Positions 1 to 7,557 of a stretch of DNA of 19,432 nt are shown one piece after another (within the stretch, counting starts at the first letter, position 1; every line of letters begins with the position of its first letter). The stretch is from Scatomorpha intestinigallinarum. GTDB lineage: Bacteria; Bacillota; Clostridia; Oscillospirales; Oscillospiraceae. Location: contig DVHH01000203.1 of NCBI GenBank assembly GCA_018712225.1, positions 1 through 19,432 of the forward strand. The letters are read 5' to 3'. Under the pieces are notes generated by a model. That model worked only from the letters and a program-made list of their open reading frames with translations, made no database searches and was not told where the DNA came from. A program made the translations under genes and the position numbers.

Positions 1-741
1 GGCAACGCCGCCGGCCAGGTGGACATCATAGAGGACTTCATAGCCCAGGGCTGCGACCTGGTCTTCTTCAACCCCGTTGACGCCGACGCCGCCACCTCCT
101 GCCTCAATCTGCTGGAGGAGGCCGGCATCCCCGTCATCAACTTCGACTCCGCCTGCACCGACATGAGCACCGTCGAGACCTTCTGCGCCACCGACAACTA
201 CGCCGCCGGCGCCCTGGCCGCCGAGTACATGATGTCCGAGCACCCCGACGGCGGCACCGTCGCCATTCTGGTCTATGAGTCCGCCTCCTCCTGCGTCGAG
301 CGCTGCGACGGCTTCAGGGATGCCGTCGAGGCCAGCGGCAAGTGGACCATCGTCACCGAGCTCGACGGCGGCAACACCACCGACGCCGCCCTGCCCGTCG
401 CCGAGGACATAGTTACCGCCAACCCCGACCTCGACTGCATCTTCTGCGGCAATGACGAGATGGCCCTGGGCGCCTACAGCGCCATAACCGGCGCCGGCGC
501 CGACGTGGACCTCTACAGCGTCAACGGCGGCCCCGAGGCCAAGGCCAAGATGCTGGCCGACGGCGAGGAGGGCGTCTGGCGCGCCACCTCCGCCCAGCAG
601 CCCATCAAGATGGGCGAGACCATCTGCGAGCTGGCATATCAGTATCTCGCCGGCGAGGAGCTTGAGAGCGAATACCTCATCGACGCCTTCATAATCTCTC
701 CCGCCAACATCGAGGAATACGCCGGCAGCGACTGGCAGTAA
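1..741 (+). CDS. Sugar ABC transporter substrate-binding protein, 3' part
   Basis: The frame is open from the first base, so the gene begins upstream and its signal peptide is not seen. About 246 residues remain of a family that is usually 320-360 aa. The sequence fits the Peripla_BP_4 (RbsB-like) fold: a QGCDLVFFNPVDADAA segment, then EAGIPVINFDS, then a CIFCGNDEMALGA stretch typical of the second lobe of ribose/galactose-type binding proteins. It would capture a sugar outside the membrane and deliver it to the permease encoded at 2351-3331. The ATPase and permease genes follow on the same strand. The exact sugar cannot be read from this sequence. Downstream genes point to a ketohexose or pentose, possibly D-allulose or a nucleoside-derived sugar (inference). 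Confidence 0.9.
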   Translation, partial: GNAAGQVDIIEDFIAQGCDLVFFNPVDADAATSCLNLLEEAGIPVINFDSACTDMSTVETFCATDNYAAGALAAEYMMSEHPDGGTVAILVYESASSCVERCDGFRDAVEASGKWTIVTELDGGNTTDAALPVAEDIVTANPDLDCIFCGNDEMALGAYSAITGAGADVDLYSVNGGPEAKAKMLADGEEGVWRATSAQQPIKMGETICELAYQYLAGEELESEYLIDAFIISPANIEEYAGSDWQ

Positions 742-762
742 GTCCAGATATCTAAAAACAGT

Positions 763-794
763 GTCCGCGGAGACGGTCCGCCGTCTCTGCGGAC
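763..794 (+). other. Intercistronic hairpin between binding protein and ATPase genes
   Basis: A 14-bp stem (763-776 with 781-794) closes on a 4-base loop TCCG, with a single G-T wobble. No T-run follows, so it is not a normal Rho-independent terminator. In ABC-transporter operons such hairpins just after the binding-protein gene usually protect the upstream mRNA 3' end or cause partial attenuation, giving more binding protein than transporter. That role is inferred from position and structure only. Confidence 0.6.
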
Positions 795-834
795 GCCAGG
801 ACAGCAAGATTCACAGCGATGGGAGGCGCAGAGT

Positions 835-2337
835 TTGGAGCCACTTTTGGACATGAAGAACATCTCCAAGAGCTTTGCCAAAAACAAGGTGCTGCACGAC
901 GTCAACTTCAGCGTTCGTGCAGGCGAGGTACACGCCCTGTTGGGCGAAAACGGCGCGGGCAAGTCCACGCTGGTCAAGATACTCGGCGGCATCTACCAGC
1001 CCGACGGCGGTGAGATCTGCATTTCCGGAGAGAAGCAGAGCTTCTCCAGCGCGCTTGATGCGCAGAAGCACGGGGTCAGCATCATACACCAGGAGCTGAT
1101 GCTCATGCCCCACCTCTCGATAGCCGAGAACCTTTTTATGGGCCGGGAACTGGGCAAGACCTCCTGGACGGTGGACAAAAAGGCCCAGAACCGGCGCGCG
1201 CGGGAGCTGCTGGCCGACTTCGGCCTGGACTTCGAGCCGGACACCCGTCTGGAACGCCTCACGATAGCGCAGCAGCAGATGGTAGAGGTCATAAGGGCCA
1301 TCTCCTTCAACGCCAAGGTCATAGCCATGGACGAGCCGACCTCTTCCCTGTCCGAGCACGAGGCCGAACGGCTCTTTGAGCTCATACGCAGCCTAAAGAA
1401 GCAAAATGTCGGCATCATCCTCATCTCGCACCGGCTGAACGATATCTTCGCGCTTTCAGACAGGATAACCGTCCTGCGCGACGGCGTCTGCGCAGGCACC
1501 CAGGAGACCGCCGAGGCGACGGAGGACGGGCTCATCGCCATGATGGTCGGGCGCGACGTGGAGCATTTCTATGCCCGCTCGGACAGGGACATAAAGGACG
1601 AAGAGGTCCTGCGCGTGGAACATCTCTCGGACGGCGGGCTGGCGAAGGACGTCTCCTTCAGCCTGCGCCGCGGAGAGATACTCGGCGTCTCGGGTCTCGT
1701 GGGCGCGGGGCGCAGCGAAGCCTTGCAGTGTGTATTCGGCCTTTCCCGCCGTGTCTCCGGCGAGGTCTTCGTACACGGCGAGAGCGTACACTTCCGCGCT
1801 CCCTGGGAAGCCATAAAGGGCGGCCTCGGCTACGTCTGCGAGGACCGGAAGCGCGACGGGCTCTTTCTCAAGCAGAACATCAAGTTTAATTCCACGATCA
1901 ATGTCCTTGACCGTTTCATCCGCGCCCTGCGCTGCGACAAACGCAGGGAGGAGCAGATCTCAGCCGAGTACGCCCAGGCCCTCAAAACGCGCATAACCAG
2001 TCTGGACCAGATAGTCGGCTACCTGAGCGGCGGAAACCAGCAAAAGGTGCTGATAAGCCGCTGGCTGGCCAGCACCACGGACATTCTCCTGCTGGACGAG
2101 CCGACGAGGGGCGTGGACGTGAACACCAAACAGGACATCTATCAGCTCATGGGCGAGCTCACCGCGGGGGGCATGTCCGTCGTATTCGTATCCTCGGAGC
2201 TGGCCGAGCTTTTGAACGTATGCGACAGGATCATGGTCATGTCGGACGGCAAGACCGCCGGCACGCTTGAAAGAACAGAATTCGACCAGGAAACCATAAT
2301 GCAGCTTGCCACGCAGGAATTCAGGCAGCGCGGCTGA
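835..2337 (+). CDS. Sugar ABC transporter ATP-binding protein, RbsA/MglA type
   Basis: This 500-aa protein has two fused nucleotide-binding domains, the normal length and layout for RbsA/MglA/XylG. The first half has a Walker A GENGAGKST (residues 37-45), a degenerate signature around LTIAQQQM and a Walker B/D-loop MDEPTSSL. The second half has the degenerate P-loop GLVGAGRS, a good signature LSGGNQQK and LLLDEPTRGVD. These asymmetries are typical of the family. It energises sugar import with the permease immediately downstream. The TTG start at 835 is chosen because GGAGG at 822-826 lies 8 bases upstream; an ATG at 853 has no such site. The family is certain; the substrate is not. Confidence 0.95.
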   Translation: MEPLLDMKNISKSFAKNKVLHDVNFSVRAGEVHALLGENGAGKSTLVKILGGIYQPDGGEICISGEKQSFSSALDAQKHGVSIIHQELMLMPHLSIAENLFMGRELGKTSWTVDKKAQNRRARELLADFGLDFEPDTRLERLTIAQQQMVEVIRAISFNAKVIAMDEPTSSLSEHEAERLFELIRSLKKQNVGIILISHRLNDIFALSDRITVLRDGVCAGTQETAEATEDGLIAMMVGRDVEHFYARSDRDIKDEEVLRVEHLSDGGLAKDVSFSLRRGEILGVSGLVGAGRSEALQCVFGLSRRVSGEVFVHGESVHFRAPWEAIKGGLGYVCEDRKRDGLFLKQNIKFNSTINVLDRFIRALRCDKRREEQISAEYAQALKTRITSLDQIVGYLSGGNQQKVLISRWLASTTDILLLDEPTRGVDVNTKQDIYQLMGELTAGGMSVVFVSSELAELLNVCDRIMVMSDGKTAGTLERTEFDQETIMQLATQEFRQRG

Positions 2338-2350
2338 AGGGAGAGGCGAC

Positions 2351-3331
2351 ATGGAAAAGACAAAAAAGGCCCGGCTCGGCGGGAAGTTGAGAGGGATAAG
2401 GGAACTTCTGGGCGTTTTCGGCGCTTTTGCGCTGATATTCGTGCTGCTCTCGGTCATCCCCGGGGTCTCCGAAAAGTTCCTCGCCCCCAGCAACCTGTTC
2501 AACATAGCAAGGCAGATAACCGTGAACATCGTCCTCGCCTGCGGCCTGACAATGGCGATACTCATTGGCGGCATCGACCTCTCGGTCGGCTCGGTCATAG
2601 CCATTTCGGGCTGCCTCGTGGGCGGCCTCATGACAAATAACGGGCTGCCCGTCTATGCGGCGATAGCCATAGGCCTGGCCTCGGGCGCGGTCTTCGGTGC
2701 GGTGAACGGGCTTGTGATATCCCGGACCAACATCCCGCCCTTTATCGTGACCCTGGCCACCATGTATGTGGGGCGCGGCATAGTCCGGCTCTACACCGAC
2801 AGCAGCACCATACTCATAACGGACGACGTCTTCTCGTATATTGGCAGCGGCAAGCTGTTCGGCGTCGTTCCCATACAAATAATATATATCGTCGTCCTCT
2901 GCCTCGTCACCTGGTTCATACTGAACCGCACAAAGTTCGGCCGCCATATCTATGCCGTGGGCGACAACGAGCAGGCCGCGCTTTTCACCGGCATAAACGT
3001 CCGCCGGGTGAAGCTTACGGTCTACGTGCTGGTCGGGCTCTTTGCTGCCATCGCCGGCATCCTCAACGCCGCGCGCACCAGCGCCGGGCTCTACACCTCC
3101 GGCGAGGGCTACGAGATGGACGCCATTGCGGCCGTCGTCCTCGGCGGCACCAGCATGACGGGCGGCGTGGGCCGTCTGGCCGGCTCCGTAATAGGCGCCA
3201 TGATAATCGGCGTCCTGAGCAACGGCATGAACCTCATGGGCTTCAACTCCGCCTGGCAGTACGTCGTCAAGGGCGCCGTGCTGCTCATCGCGGTGCTCAT
3301 AGATTACTTCAAGAAAAAGCGCGACCGCTGA
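2351..3331 (+). CDS. Sugar ABC transporter permease, RbsC type (BPD_transp_2)
   Basis: A 326-aa polytopic membrane protein. After a basic N-terminus (EKTKKARLGGK) there are about ten hydrophobic segments. The family hallmark ILIGGIDLSVGSVIAISG and the downstream VVLGGTSMTGGVGR motif place it with RbsC/AraH/XylH permeases. It forms the membrane channel for the adjacent ATPase. The ATG at 2351 is preferred: it follows the ATPase stop by 13 bases and has GGGAGAGG at 2340-2347. A longer frame from 2306 would overlap the ATPase gene and would add an implausible arginine-rich leader. Spacing suggests tight co-transcription and probable translational coupling. Confidence 0.95.
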   Translation: MEKTKKARLGGKLRGIRELLGVFGAFALIFVLLSVIPGVSEKFLAPSNLFNIARQITVNIVLACGLTMAILIGGIDLSVGSVIAISGCLVGGLMTNNGLPVYAAIAIGLASGAVFGAVNGLVISRTNIPPFIVTLATMYVGRGIVRLYTDSSTILITDDVFSYIGSGKLFGVVPIQIIYIVVLCLVTWFILNRTKFGRHIYAVGDNEQAALFTGINVRRVKLTVYVLVGLFAAIAGILNAARTSAGLYTSGEGYEMDAIAAVVLGGTSMTGGVGRLAGSVIGAMIIGVLSNGMNLMGFNSAWQYVVKGAVLLIAVLIDYFKKKRDR

Positions 3332-3353
3332 TTCGCGCACAGGAGGCCTCAAA

Positions 3354-3989
3354 GTGAAAAAAGTACTTCTAGACTTCGACATCGGCACGGAGATAGACGA
3401 CGCCATAGCCCTGGCCTATCTGCTGGCCAACCCAGAGTGCGAGCTCGTGGGCATAACCACTTCCTGCGGCGAGAGCATAAAGCGCGCGGAGATGGCGAGC
3501 GTCCTGTGCCGCGCGGCGGGCAAAAAAGTCCCCATCCACGCCGGCTGCGAGAGGCCGCTGCTCATACCCCAGATGGAGACGACGGCGCCTCAGGCGGCCA
3601 TACTCCCCCACTATGAGCACGACACGGGCTTCGCCCCGAACACCGCCATACCCTTTATGCAGAAGGTCATCCGCGAGAACCCGGGCGAGGTCACGCTGCT
3701 GGCCGTGGCGCCCATGACGAATCTGGGCCTGCTCTTCGCCATGGACCCGGAGCTGCCGGAGCTGCTGGACGGGCTCTATCTGCTCTGCGGCTCACCCACA
3801 CACCAAAGGCACGACGTGGTCACCGAAAGCCTGAGCGCCATGGAACGGGACGATTTCATCCGCGTTCTGGCCAGCCGCCTGCTCGGCGGCATGACCATCT
3901 TCCGCGAAGACCCCGCGGGCCCGCACCAGGTCGCCTGGGATGTGGACGGGGATAAATTCTTCGAGCATCTCTTTGAGGTGTTCGCCTGA
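3354..3989 (+). CDS. Nucleoside hydrolase (IunH-like), shortened by an apparent internal deletion
   Basis: The N-terminus has the calcium-binding signature DFDIGTEIDDAIAL (residues 7-20), a variant of the family DxDxGxDDA motif, and APMTNLGLL supplies the conserved T-N region. Family members hydrolyse the N-glycosidic bond of nucleosides to give a base and a sugar. At 211 aa it is about 90 residues shorter than the usual 300-310. The segment between the GG strand (here LYLLCGSP, around residue 145) and the HD motif (here RHD, around 151-153) appears missing. That segment normally carries the EFN substrate-binding asparagine. The C-terminus (QVAWDVDGDKFFEHLFEVF) matches the usual family end, so the tail is not truncated. 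The GTG start has AGGAGG at 3341-3346. Activity is doubtful; it may be non-catalytic or an altered subfamily. Confidence 0.8.
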   Translation: MKKVLLDFDIGTEIDDAIALAYLLANPECELVGITTSCGESIKRAEMASVLCRAAGKKVPIHAGCERPLLIPQMETTAPQAAILPHYEHDTGFAPNTAIPFMQKVIRENPGEVTLLAVAPMTNLGLLFAMDPELPELLDGLYLLCGSPTHQRHDVVTESLSAMERDDFIRVLASRLLGGMTIFREDPAGPHQVAWDVDGDKFFEHLFEVFA

Positions 3990-4019
3990 TACGCAAGGGT
4001 AAAGTTTTGAGGTGAAAGC

Positions 4020-4901
4020 ATGAAATACGGAATACACTATGCCTATTGGCAGCACGAATGGAAGGCGGACCTTGCCGCCGCATGCCGCAGGGCTTCGGCG
4101 CTGGGTTTTGACCTGCTTGAGATATCCGGCGGCAGCCTGCTGGACTCCGGCGAGGAGGAGCTGCGCGAGCTGAGGCGCACGGCGGACGGCCTCGGCATGG
4201 GCGTGAACGCCTGCCACGGCATGTCAAAGGACTGCGACACAGGCTCCGCCGACCCCGCCGTGCGGGCCAGGGGCATAGACACGGCCAAGCGGCTTTTCGA
4301 CCGCATGGCTCTCATAGGCAGCAGCCGCCTGGGCGGCATACTCTACTCCTACTGGCCCGCCCTGGACTACACCAACGCGGGCGCGGAGCCGGCCAGGACG
4401 CGCGAATACAGCCTTGAGAGCATGGCCGTCATAGCCGACGAGGCCGCCTCCCGGGGCATACAGCTGAACCTGGAGGTGGTGAACCGCTACGAGAACTTCG
4501 TCTTCAACGACGTGGACGGCGCGCTGGCCTACATAACCGAGCTGGGGCGCGGGAATGTAAAGCTCCTGCTGGACGTCTTCCACATGAACATAGAGGAGGA
4601 CGACATAGGCGCCGCCATCCGCCGCGCGGGCGCCGCCGTGGGCCACTTTCACATCGGCGAGTGCAACCGCCGCGTACCCGGCAAGGGCCACATGCCCTGG
4701 GCTGACATCGGCGCCGCCCTGCGTGACATAGGCTACGACGGTCCCGTCGTCATGGAGCCCTTCGTCCGCTCCGGCGGCGAGGTGGCGGACGCCATAAGAG
4801 TCTGGCATGATCTCACCCGCCCTGATTCCGACGCCCGTTTGGACGAGGACCTCAAACAGGCGCTGAGCTTCACCAGGTCCATGCTCTATTCCGAGAACTG
4901 A
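4020..4901 (+). CDS. D-psicose (D-allulose) 3-epimerase / D-tagatose 3-epimerase family
   Basis: A 293-aa TIM-barrel isomerase of the xylose-isomerase-like (AP_endonuc_2) superfamily. It opens with MKYGIHYAYWQHEW and carries LEVVNRYENFVFN, LLDVFHMNIEEDD, GHFHIGECNRRVPGKG and VVMEPFVRSGG. These closely match the Agrobacterium D-psicose 3-epimerase as I remember it. The metal ligands Glu152, Asp185, His211 and Glu246 are all present, each offset by two from that enzyme. The enzyme interconverts D-psicose and D-fructose, or other ketose C3 epimers such as D-tagatose and D-sorbose, in the cytoplasm. GAGGTGAA lies just before the ATG. It sits between a nucleoside hydrolase gene and a sugar kinase gene, so it probably channels the imported ketose into a phosphorylatable form. 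The exact natural substrate is not determined. Confidence 0.9.
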   Translation: MKYGIHYAYWQHEWKADLAAACRRASALGFDLLEISGGSLLDSGEEELRELRRTADGLGMGVNACHGMSKDCDTGSADPAVRARGIDTAKRLFDRMALIGSSRLGGILYSYWPALDYTNAGAEPARTREYSLESMAVIADEAASRGIQLNLEVVNRYENFVFNDVDGALAYITELGRGNVKLLLDVFHMNIEEDDIGAAIRRAGAAVGHFHIGECNRRVPGKGHMPWADIGAALRDIGYDGPVVMEPFVRSGGEVADAIRVWHDLTRPDSDARLDEDLKQALSFTRSMLYSEN

Positions 4902-4917
4902 GCGGGAGGTGAGCGGT

Positions 4918-6219
4918 TTGCTCGCAGCCGGCATAGACATAGGCACGACCACGATCTCCGGGGCCGTACTGGATACCGAGAGCGGACGCCTGCTCTGCTC
5001 CCTGACCTCGCCCGGCGGGGAAAAGCTGGAGGGAGCCCCCTGGGCCGGGGAGCAGAGCGCGGACGACATTCTTAAAAAGGCCTCCCGCATGCTTGAGCGG
5101 CTGCGGGAGGCTGTGCCGGGCACGGCGGCCCTGGGCCTCACCGGGCAGATGCACGGCGTTGTGTATCTCGACCGCGAGGGCCGGGCCCTGGGGCCTCTGT
5201 ATACCTGGGAAGACGGGCGCGGGGATCTGCCCGCCCCCGGCGGCCTGAGCTGGGCCGGGGAGCTGGCCGCCCTGAGCGGATACGAAGCCGCCACAGGCTA
5301 CGGCCTGGTCACGCACTACTATAACATGAAGAACGGCCTCGTACCCCCCGGCGCCGTCTCGCTCTGCACAGCGCCAGACTATGTGGCCATGAGGCTCTGC
5401 GGTCTTGAAAAGCCGAGAACCCACGCGAGCCTGGCCGCCAGCCTGGGCCTCTTCGACCTGGACGCCGGCAGCTTCGACCATGCGGCCCTGGCCCGTGCGG
5501 GACTACCGGCGGACATGCTTCCCGAAGCGGTCCGCGGCGAGGCCCTGCTGGGCGAGACGGCGGGCGGGCTGCCCGTGGCCCTGCCCATAGGCGACAACCA
5601 GGCGGGCTTTCTCGGCGCCGCCGGCAGGCCGGATGACGTGCTGCTGAATCTCGGCACCTCCAGCCAGCTGAGCGCGCTCTGCCCACCCTCCGGCTGTCCC
5701 GAGGGGCTTGAGCCCAGGCCGTACATAGGCGGGGCCCGGCTCATGACCGGCGCCGGCCTCTGCGGCGGCAGCGCTCTGAGGCTGCTCAACGGATTTTTGC
5801 GGGCGGTATGCTCGCTCGCGGGCGAAGTGGGCGAGGCGGAGATGTACGGACACATGCAGCGTCTGGCCGAAGCCGCGCCGCGGGACTCGGGCCTGAGCGC
5901 GCGCACGACCTTCCGCGGCACGCGGGAGCATCCCGGCCTGCGCGGGGCCATCGAGGGTCTGAGTATGGATAATTTCACCCCCGAAGCCCTCTGTGCCGCC
6001 TTCTACCGCGGGGTCTGCGAGGAGCTTCTTCCGAGCTACAGGCTCATGCCTGAGAGCACGCGCGGCTCGGGGAGGTTGGTGCTCTGCGGCAACGCTGCGC
6101 GCCTGAACCGTTGTATACTCGGCTGCGCCGGAGAGCTTTTTGCCCGCCCCGCCGTCCTCTCCCCTTACCCCGAGGACGCCGCCGCAGGCGCCGCCAAACT
6201 GGCGGGGGCGCTGGTTTGA
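4918..6219 (+). CDS. FGGY-family carbohydrate kinase, sedoheptulokinase-like
   Basis: A 433-aa two-domain sugar kinase. The N-terminal ATPase fold begins AAGIDIGTTTISGAVLD. LTGQMHGVVYLD and LYTWEDGRG resemble the sedoheptulokinase/xylulokinase branch, as does TGYGLVTHYYN. The catalytic base is expected at Asp226 in GDNQAGFLGA, and LLNLGTSSQLS is the phosphate-binding strand of domain II. It phosphorylates a ketose, probably the epimerase product. A TTG start at 4918 is favoured because GGGAGG (4904-4909) lies 8 bases upstream; a GTG at 4909 would overlap that site. The protein is slightly shorter than typical members (450-500 aa). It is the last gene of the operon, followed by a terminator. 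The family is clear; the substrate is inferred. Confidence 0.88.
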   Translation: MLAAGIDIGTTTISGAVLDTESGRLLCSLTSPGGEKLEGAPWAGEQSADDILKKASRMLERLREAVPGTAALGLTGQMHGVVYLDREGRALGPLYTWEDGRGDLPAPGGLSWAGELAALSGYEAATGYGLVTHYYNMKNGLVPPGAVSLCTAPDYVAMRLCGLEKPRTHASLAASLGLFDLDAGSFDHAALARAGLPADMLPEAVRGEALLGETAGGLPVALPIGDNQAGFLGAAGRPDDVLLNLGTSSQLSALCPPSGCPEGLEPRPYIGGARLMTGAGLCGGSALRLLNGFLRAVCSLAGEVGEAEMYGHMQRLAEAAPRDSGLSARTTFRGTREHPGLRGAIEGLSMDNFTPEALCAAFYRGVCEELLPSYRLMPESTRGSGRLVLCGNAARLNRCILGCAGELFARPAVLSPYPEDAAAGAAKLAGALV

Positions 6220-6272
6220 AGTCCCGCCCCGCCGTATGAGGCGTCGTCCTCGACGTCCCGCGAATAAACTCC

Positions 6273-6299
6273 AAAACGCCGCCTTCGGGCGGCGTTTTT
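6273..6299 (+). terminator. Rho-independent terminator of the sugar operon
   Basis: The stem AAAACGCCGCC / GGCGGCGTTTT closes on a TTCG tetraloop (6284-6287) and is followed by a T-run. It lies 54 bases after the kinase stop and ends the ABC transporter/epimerase/kinase transcript. Confidence 0.9.
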
Positions 6300-6300
6300 G

Positions 6301-6309
6301 TGGTATACT
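6301..6309 (+). promoter_or_regulatory. Extended -10 promoter candidate for the ThpR-like gene
   Basis: TGgTATACT forms an extended -10 element directly after the terminator. No good -35 is seen, because that position falls inside the terminator stem. Transcription would begin only about 4 bases before the ATG at 6320, giving a nearly leaderless message. Confidence 0.35.
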
Positions 6310-6319
6310 GGGGGCGGTG

Positions 6320-6859
6320 ATGAAGATGAGGCTCTTTATTGCGATAAATTTCGGAGAAAACGAGCTGGACTCCTTTGAGGCGGCGCGGGACAGGCTCAGG
6401 GAAAGGGCCGGGCGCGCCAATTATTCGCGGCGCGAAAACCTCCACCTCACCCTCGCCTTCCTCGGCGAACAGCCGCAGGCGCGGCTCCCCGACGCCCGCG
6501 CCGCCATGCTCGCCGCCGCGGCAGGGTCGCAGCCCTTCACGCTCCGCTTTGAGCGCTCGGGGCGCTTCAGGCGCGAGGGCGGCGACATCTGGTGGCTCGC
6601 CCCGGCGGACTGCCCGGAGCTCACGCGCCTGCAGGCCCGGCTCGCGGACGAGCTCCGGGCGCGGGGCTTTTCGCTCGAAGAGCGGCGCTTCTCGCCGCAC
6701 CTCACCCTCGCGCGCCGGGTCCTGTCCCGCGCGGAGCCGGGGGCGCTGCTGGGCTCGGCCGTCGCCTGTCCCGTGCGCGACATCCGCCTCATGCTCTCCG
6801 AACGCCCCGGAGGCCGGCTCACCTATACGGAGCTCTTTCGCGCGCCCTTTCCGCGTTGA
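6320..6859 (+). CDS. thpR: RNA 2',3'-cyclic phosphodiesterase (2H phosphoesterase, ThpR/LigT)
   Basis: A 179-aa protein starting MKMRLFIAINF, with the two HxT motifs that define 2H phosphoesterases: His42-Leu-Thr44 in LHLTLAFLGE and His127-Leu-Thr129 in SPHLTLARR. The spacing and total length fit the bacterial ThpR/LigT family. Members hydrolyse 2',3'-cyclic phosphate ends of RNA to 2'-phosphates and can ligate tRNA halves in vitro; the physiological role is poorly defined. The ATG at 6320 is chosen because the family N-terminus begins immediately; ATG 6326 is an alternative. Codon use and GC content resemble the neighbours. It lies between the sugar-operon terminator and its own downstream neighbour, which has a separate promoter overlapping this stop codon. 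Confidence 0.9.
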   Translation: MKMRLFIAINFGENELDSFEAARDRLRERAGRANYSRRENLHLTLAFLGEQPQARLPDARAAMLAAAAGSQPFTLRFERSGRFRREGGDIWWLAPADCPELTRLQARLADELRARGFSLEERRFSPHLTLARRVLSRAEPGALLGSAVACPVRDIRLMLSERPGGRLTYTELFRAPFPR

Positions 6860-6885
6860 CGCCGCGCTCGGGGGCATGATATCAT
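6856..6885 (+). promoter_or_regulatory. Sigma-A promoter of the cyclase-family hydrolase
   Basis: TTGACG (6856-6861), an 18-base spacer and TATCAT (6880-6885) preceded by TG at 6877-6878 make an extended -10 promoter. The -35 overlaps the stop codon of the upstream gene. The predicted start site leaves about 30 bases of leader with a strong ribosome binding site. Confidence 0.65.
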
Positions 6886-6920
6886 GTAGGGGCAAATACT
6901 GCGGAAAGGAGGCGCAGCAC

Positions 6921-7550
6921 ATGCGCGTATACGACCTCACCCACACCATCTCCGAAGACATCCTCGTCTGGCCGGGTACGGAGCAGCCGCGTCTCTCCGA
7001 GGGCAGCGCCTTTGAGCGCGACGGCTTCCGCGAGACGCGGCTGGAGCTCTTCTCCCACGTCGGCACGCACATGGACGCCCCGGCGCACATGCTTGCGGGC
7101 GCGCCCTGGCTGGATGAGCTGCCGGCCTCCGCCTTCTGCGGCGAGGCCTGGGTACTGGACGCGCGCGGCTGCGCGCCCGGGGACGAGATACCCGCCGGGG
7201 CCGTGGAGCCCGCCGCGGGCGCGGACTTCCTGCTCGTCTGCACCGGCTGGGACAGGTTCTGGAACACGCCCGAATATTTCGGGGCCTATCCCGTCCTCTC
7301 CCCCGCCGCCGTGAAACGCGCCGTGGAGCTCGGCGTCAGGGGCATAGGGCTCGACACCATGGGCATAGACCCCATGGACGCCGCGGATTTCCCCCGGCAC
7401 CACCTCATGTTTGAGCGCGGCCTCGTCATAGTCGAAAACCTGCGCGGGCTCTCGCAGCTCGCCGGGCGGCGCTTCTTCTTCGCGGCGCTGCCGCTCAAAT
7501 ACAAAAACGCCGACGGAGCGCCGGTGCGCGCCGTCGGCATTGAGAACTAG
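6921..7550 (+). CDS. Cyclase-family metal hydrolase (kynurenine formamidase-like)
   Basis: A 209-aa protein with the cyclase/KynB metal-binding motif HVGTHMDAPAH (His46, His50, Asp52, His56) and the family opening MRVYDLTHTISEDILVWPGT. LLVCTGWDRFW and GIGLDTMGIDP are also typical. Family members are Mn- or Zn-dependent amidases or hydrolases; KynB hydrolyses N-formylkynurenine, but no tryptophan-degradation genes are nearby. The specific substrate is therefore open, and other amides are equally possible. AAAGGAGG at 6905-6912 lies 8 bases before the ATG. The gene has its own promoter and converges with the ZIP transporter gene, leaving only 7 bases between stop codons. The 3' end of the coding sequence carries the neighbour's terminator. 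Confidence 0.85.
   Translation: MRVYDLTHTISEDILVWPGTEQPRLSEGSAFERDGFRETRLELFSHVGTHMDAPAHMLAGAPWLDELPASAFCGEAWVLDARGCAPGDEIPAGAVEPAAGADFLLVCTGWDRFWNTPEYFGAYPVLSPAAVKRAVELGVRGIGLDTMGIDPMDAADFPRHHLMFERGLVIVENLRGLSQLAGRRFFFAALPLKYKNADGAPVRAVGIEN
7503..7538 (-). terminator. Minus-strand terminator of the ZIP gene, inside the opposing gene
   Basis: Read on the minus strand, GCCGACGG (7538-7531) pairs with CCGTCGGC (7516-7509). An inner GCGC/GCGC stem surrounds ACCG, and the hairpin is followed by G and TTTTT (7507-7503). It is a convincing Rho-independent terminator, yet it lies within the last 50 bases of the convergent cyclase-family coding sequence. Confidence 0.75.
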
Positions 7551-7557
7551 CGCCCGC

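Noticed and set aside
763..794. Hairpin at 763-794 as a true terminator
   Set aside because: There is no T-run after the stem, and the downstream ATPase gene has no separate promoter that I can see.
2306..2350. Longer N-terminus for the permease from 2306
   Set aside because: It overlaps the ATPase gene end, lacks a Shine-Dalgarno sequence and adds an atypical leader; ATG 2351 has a proper site.
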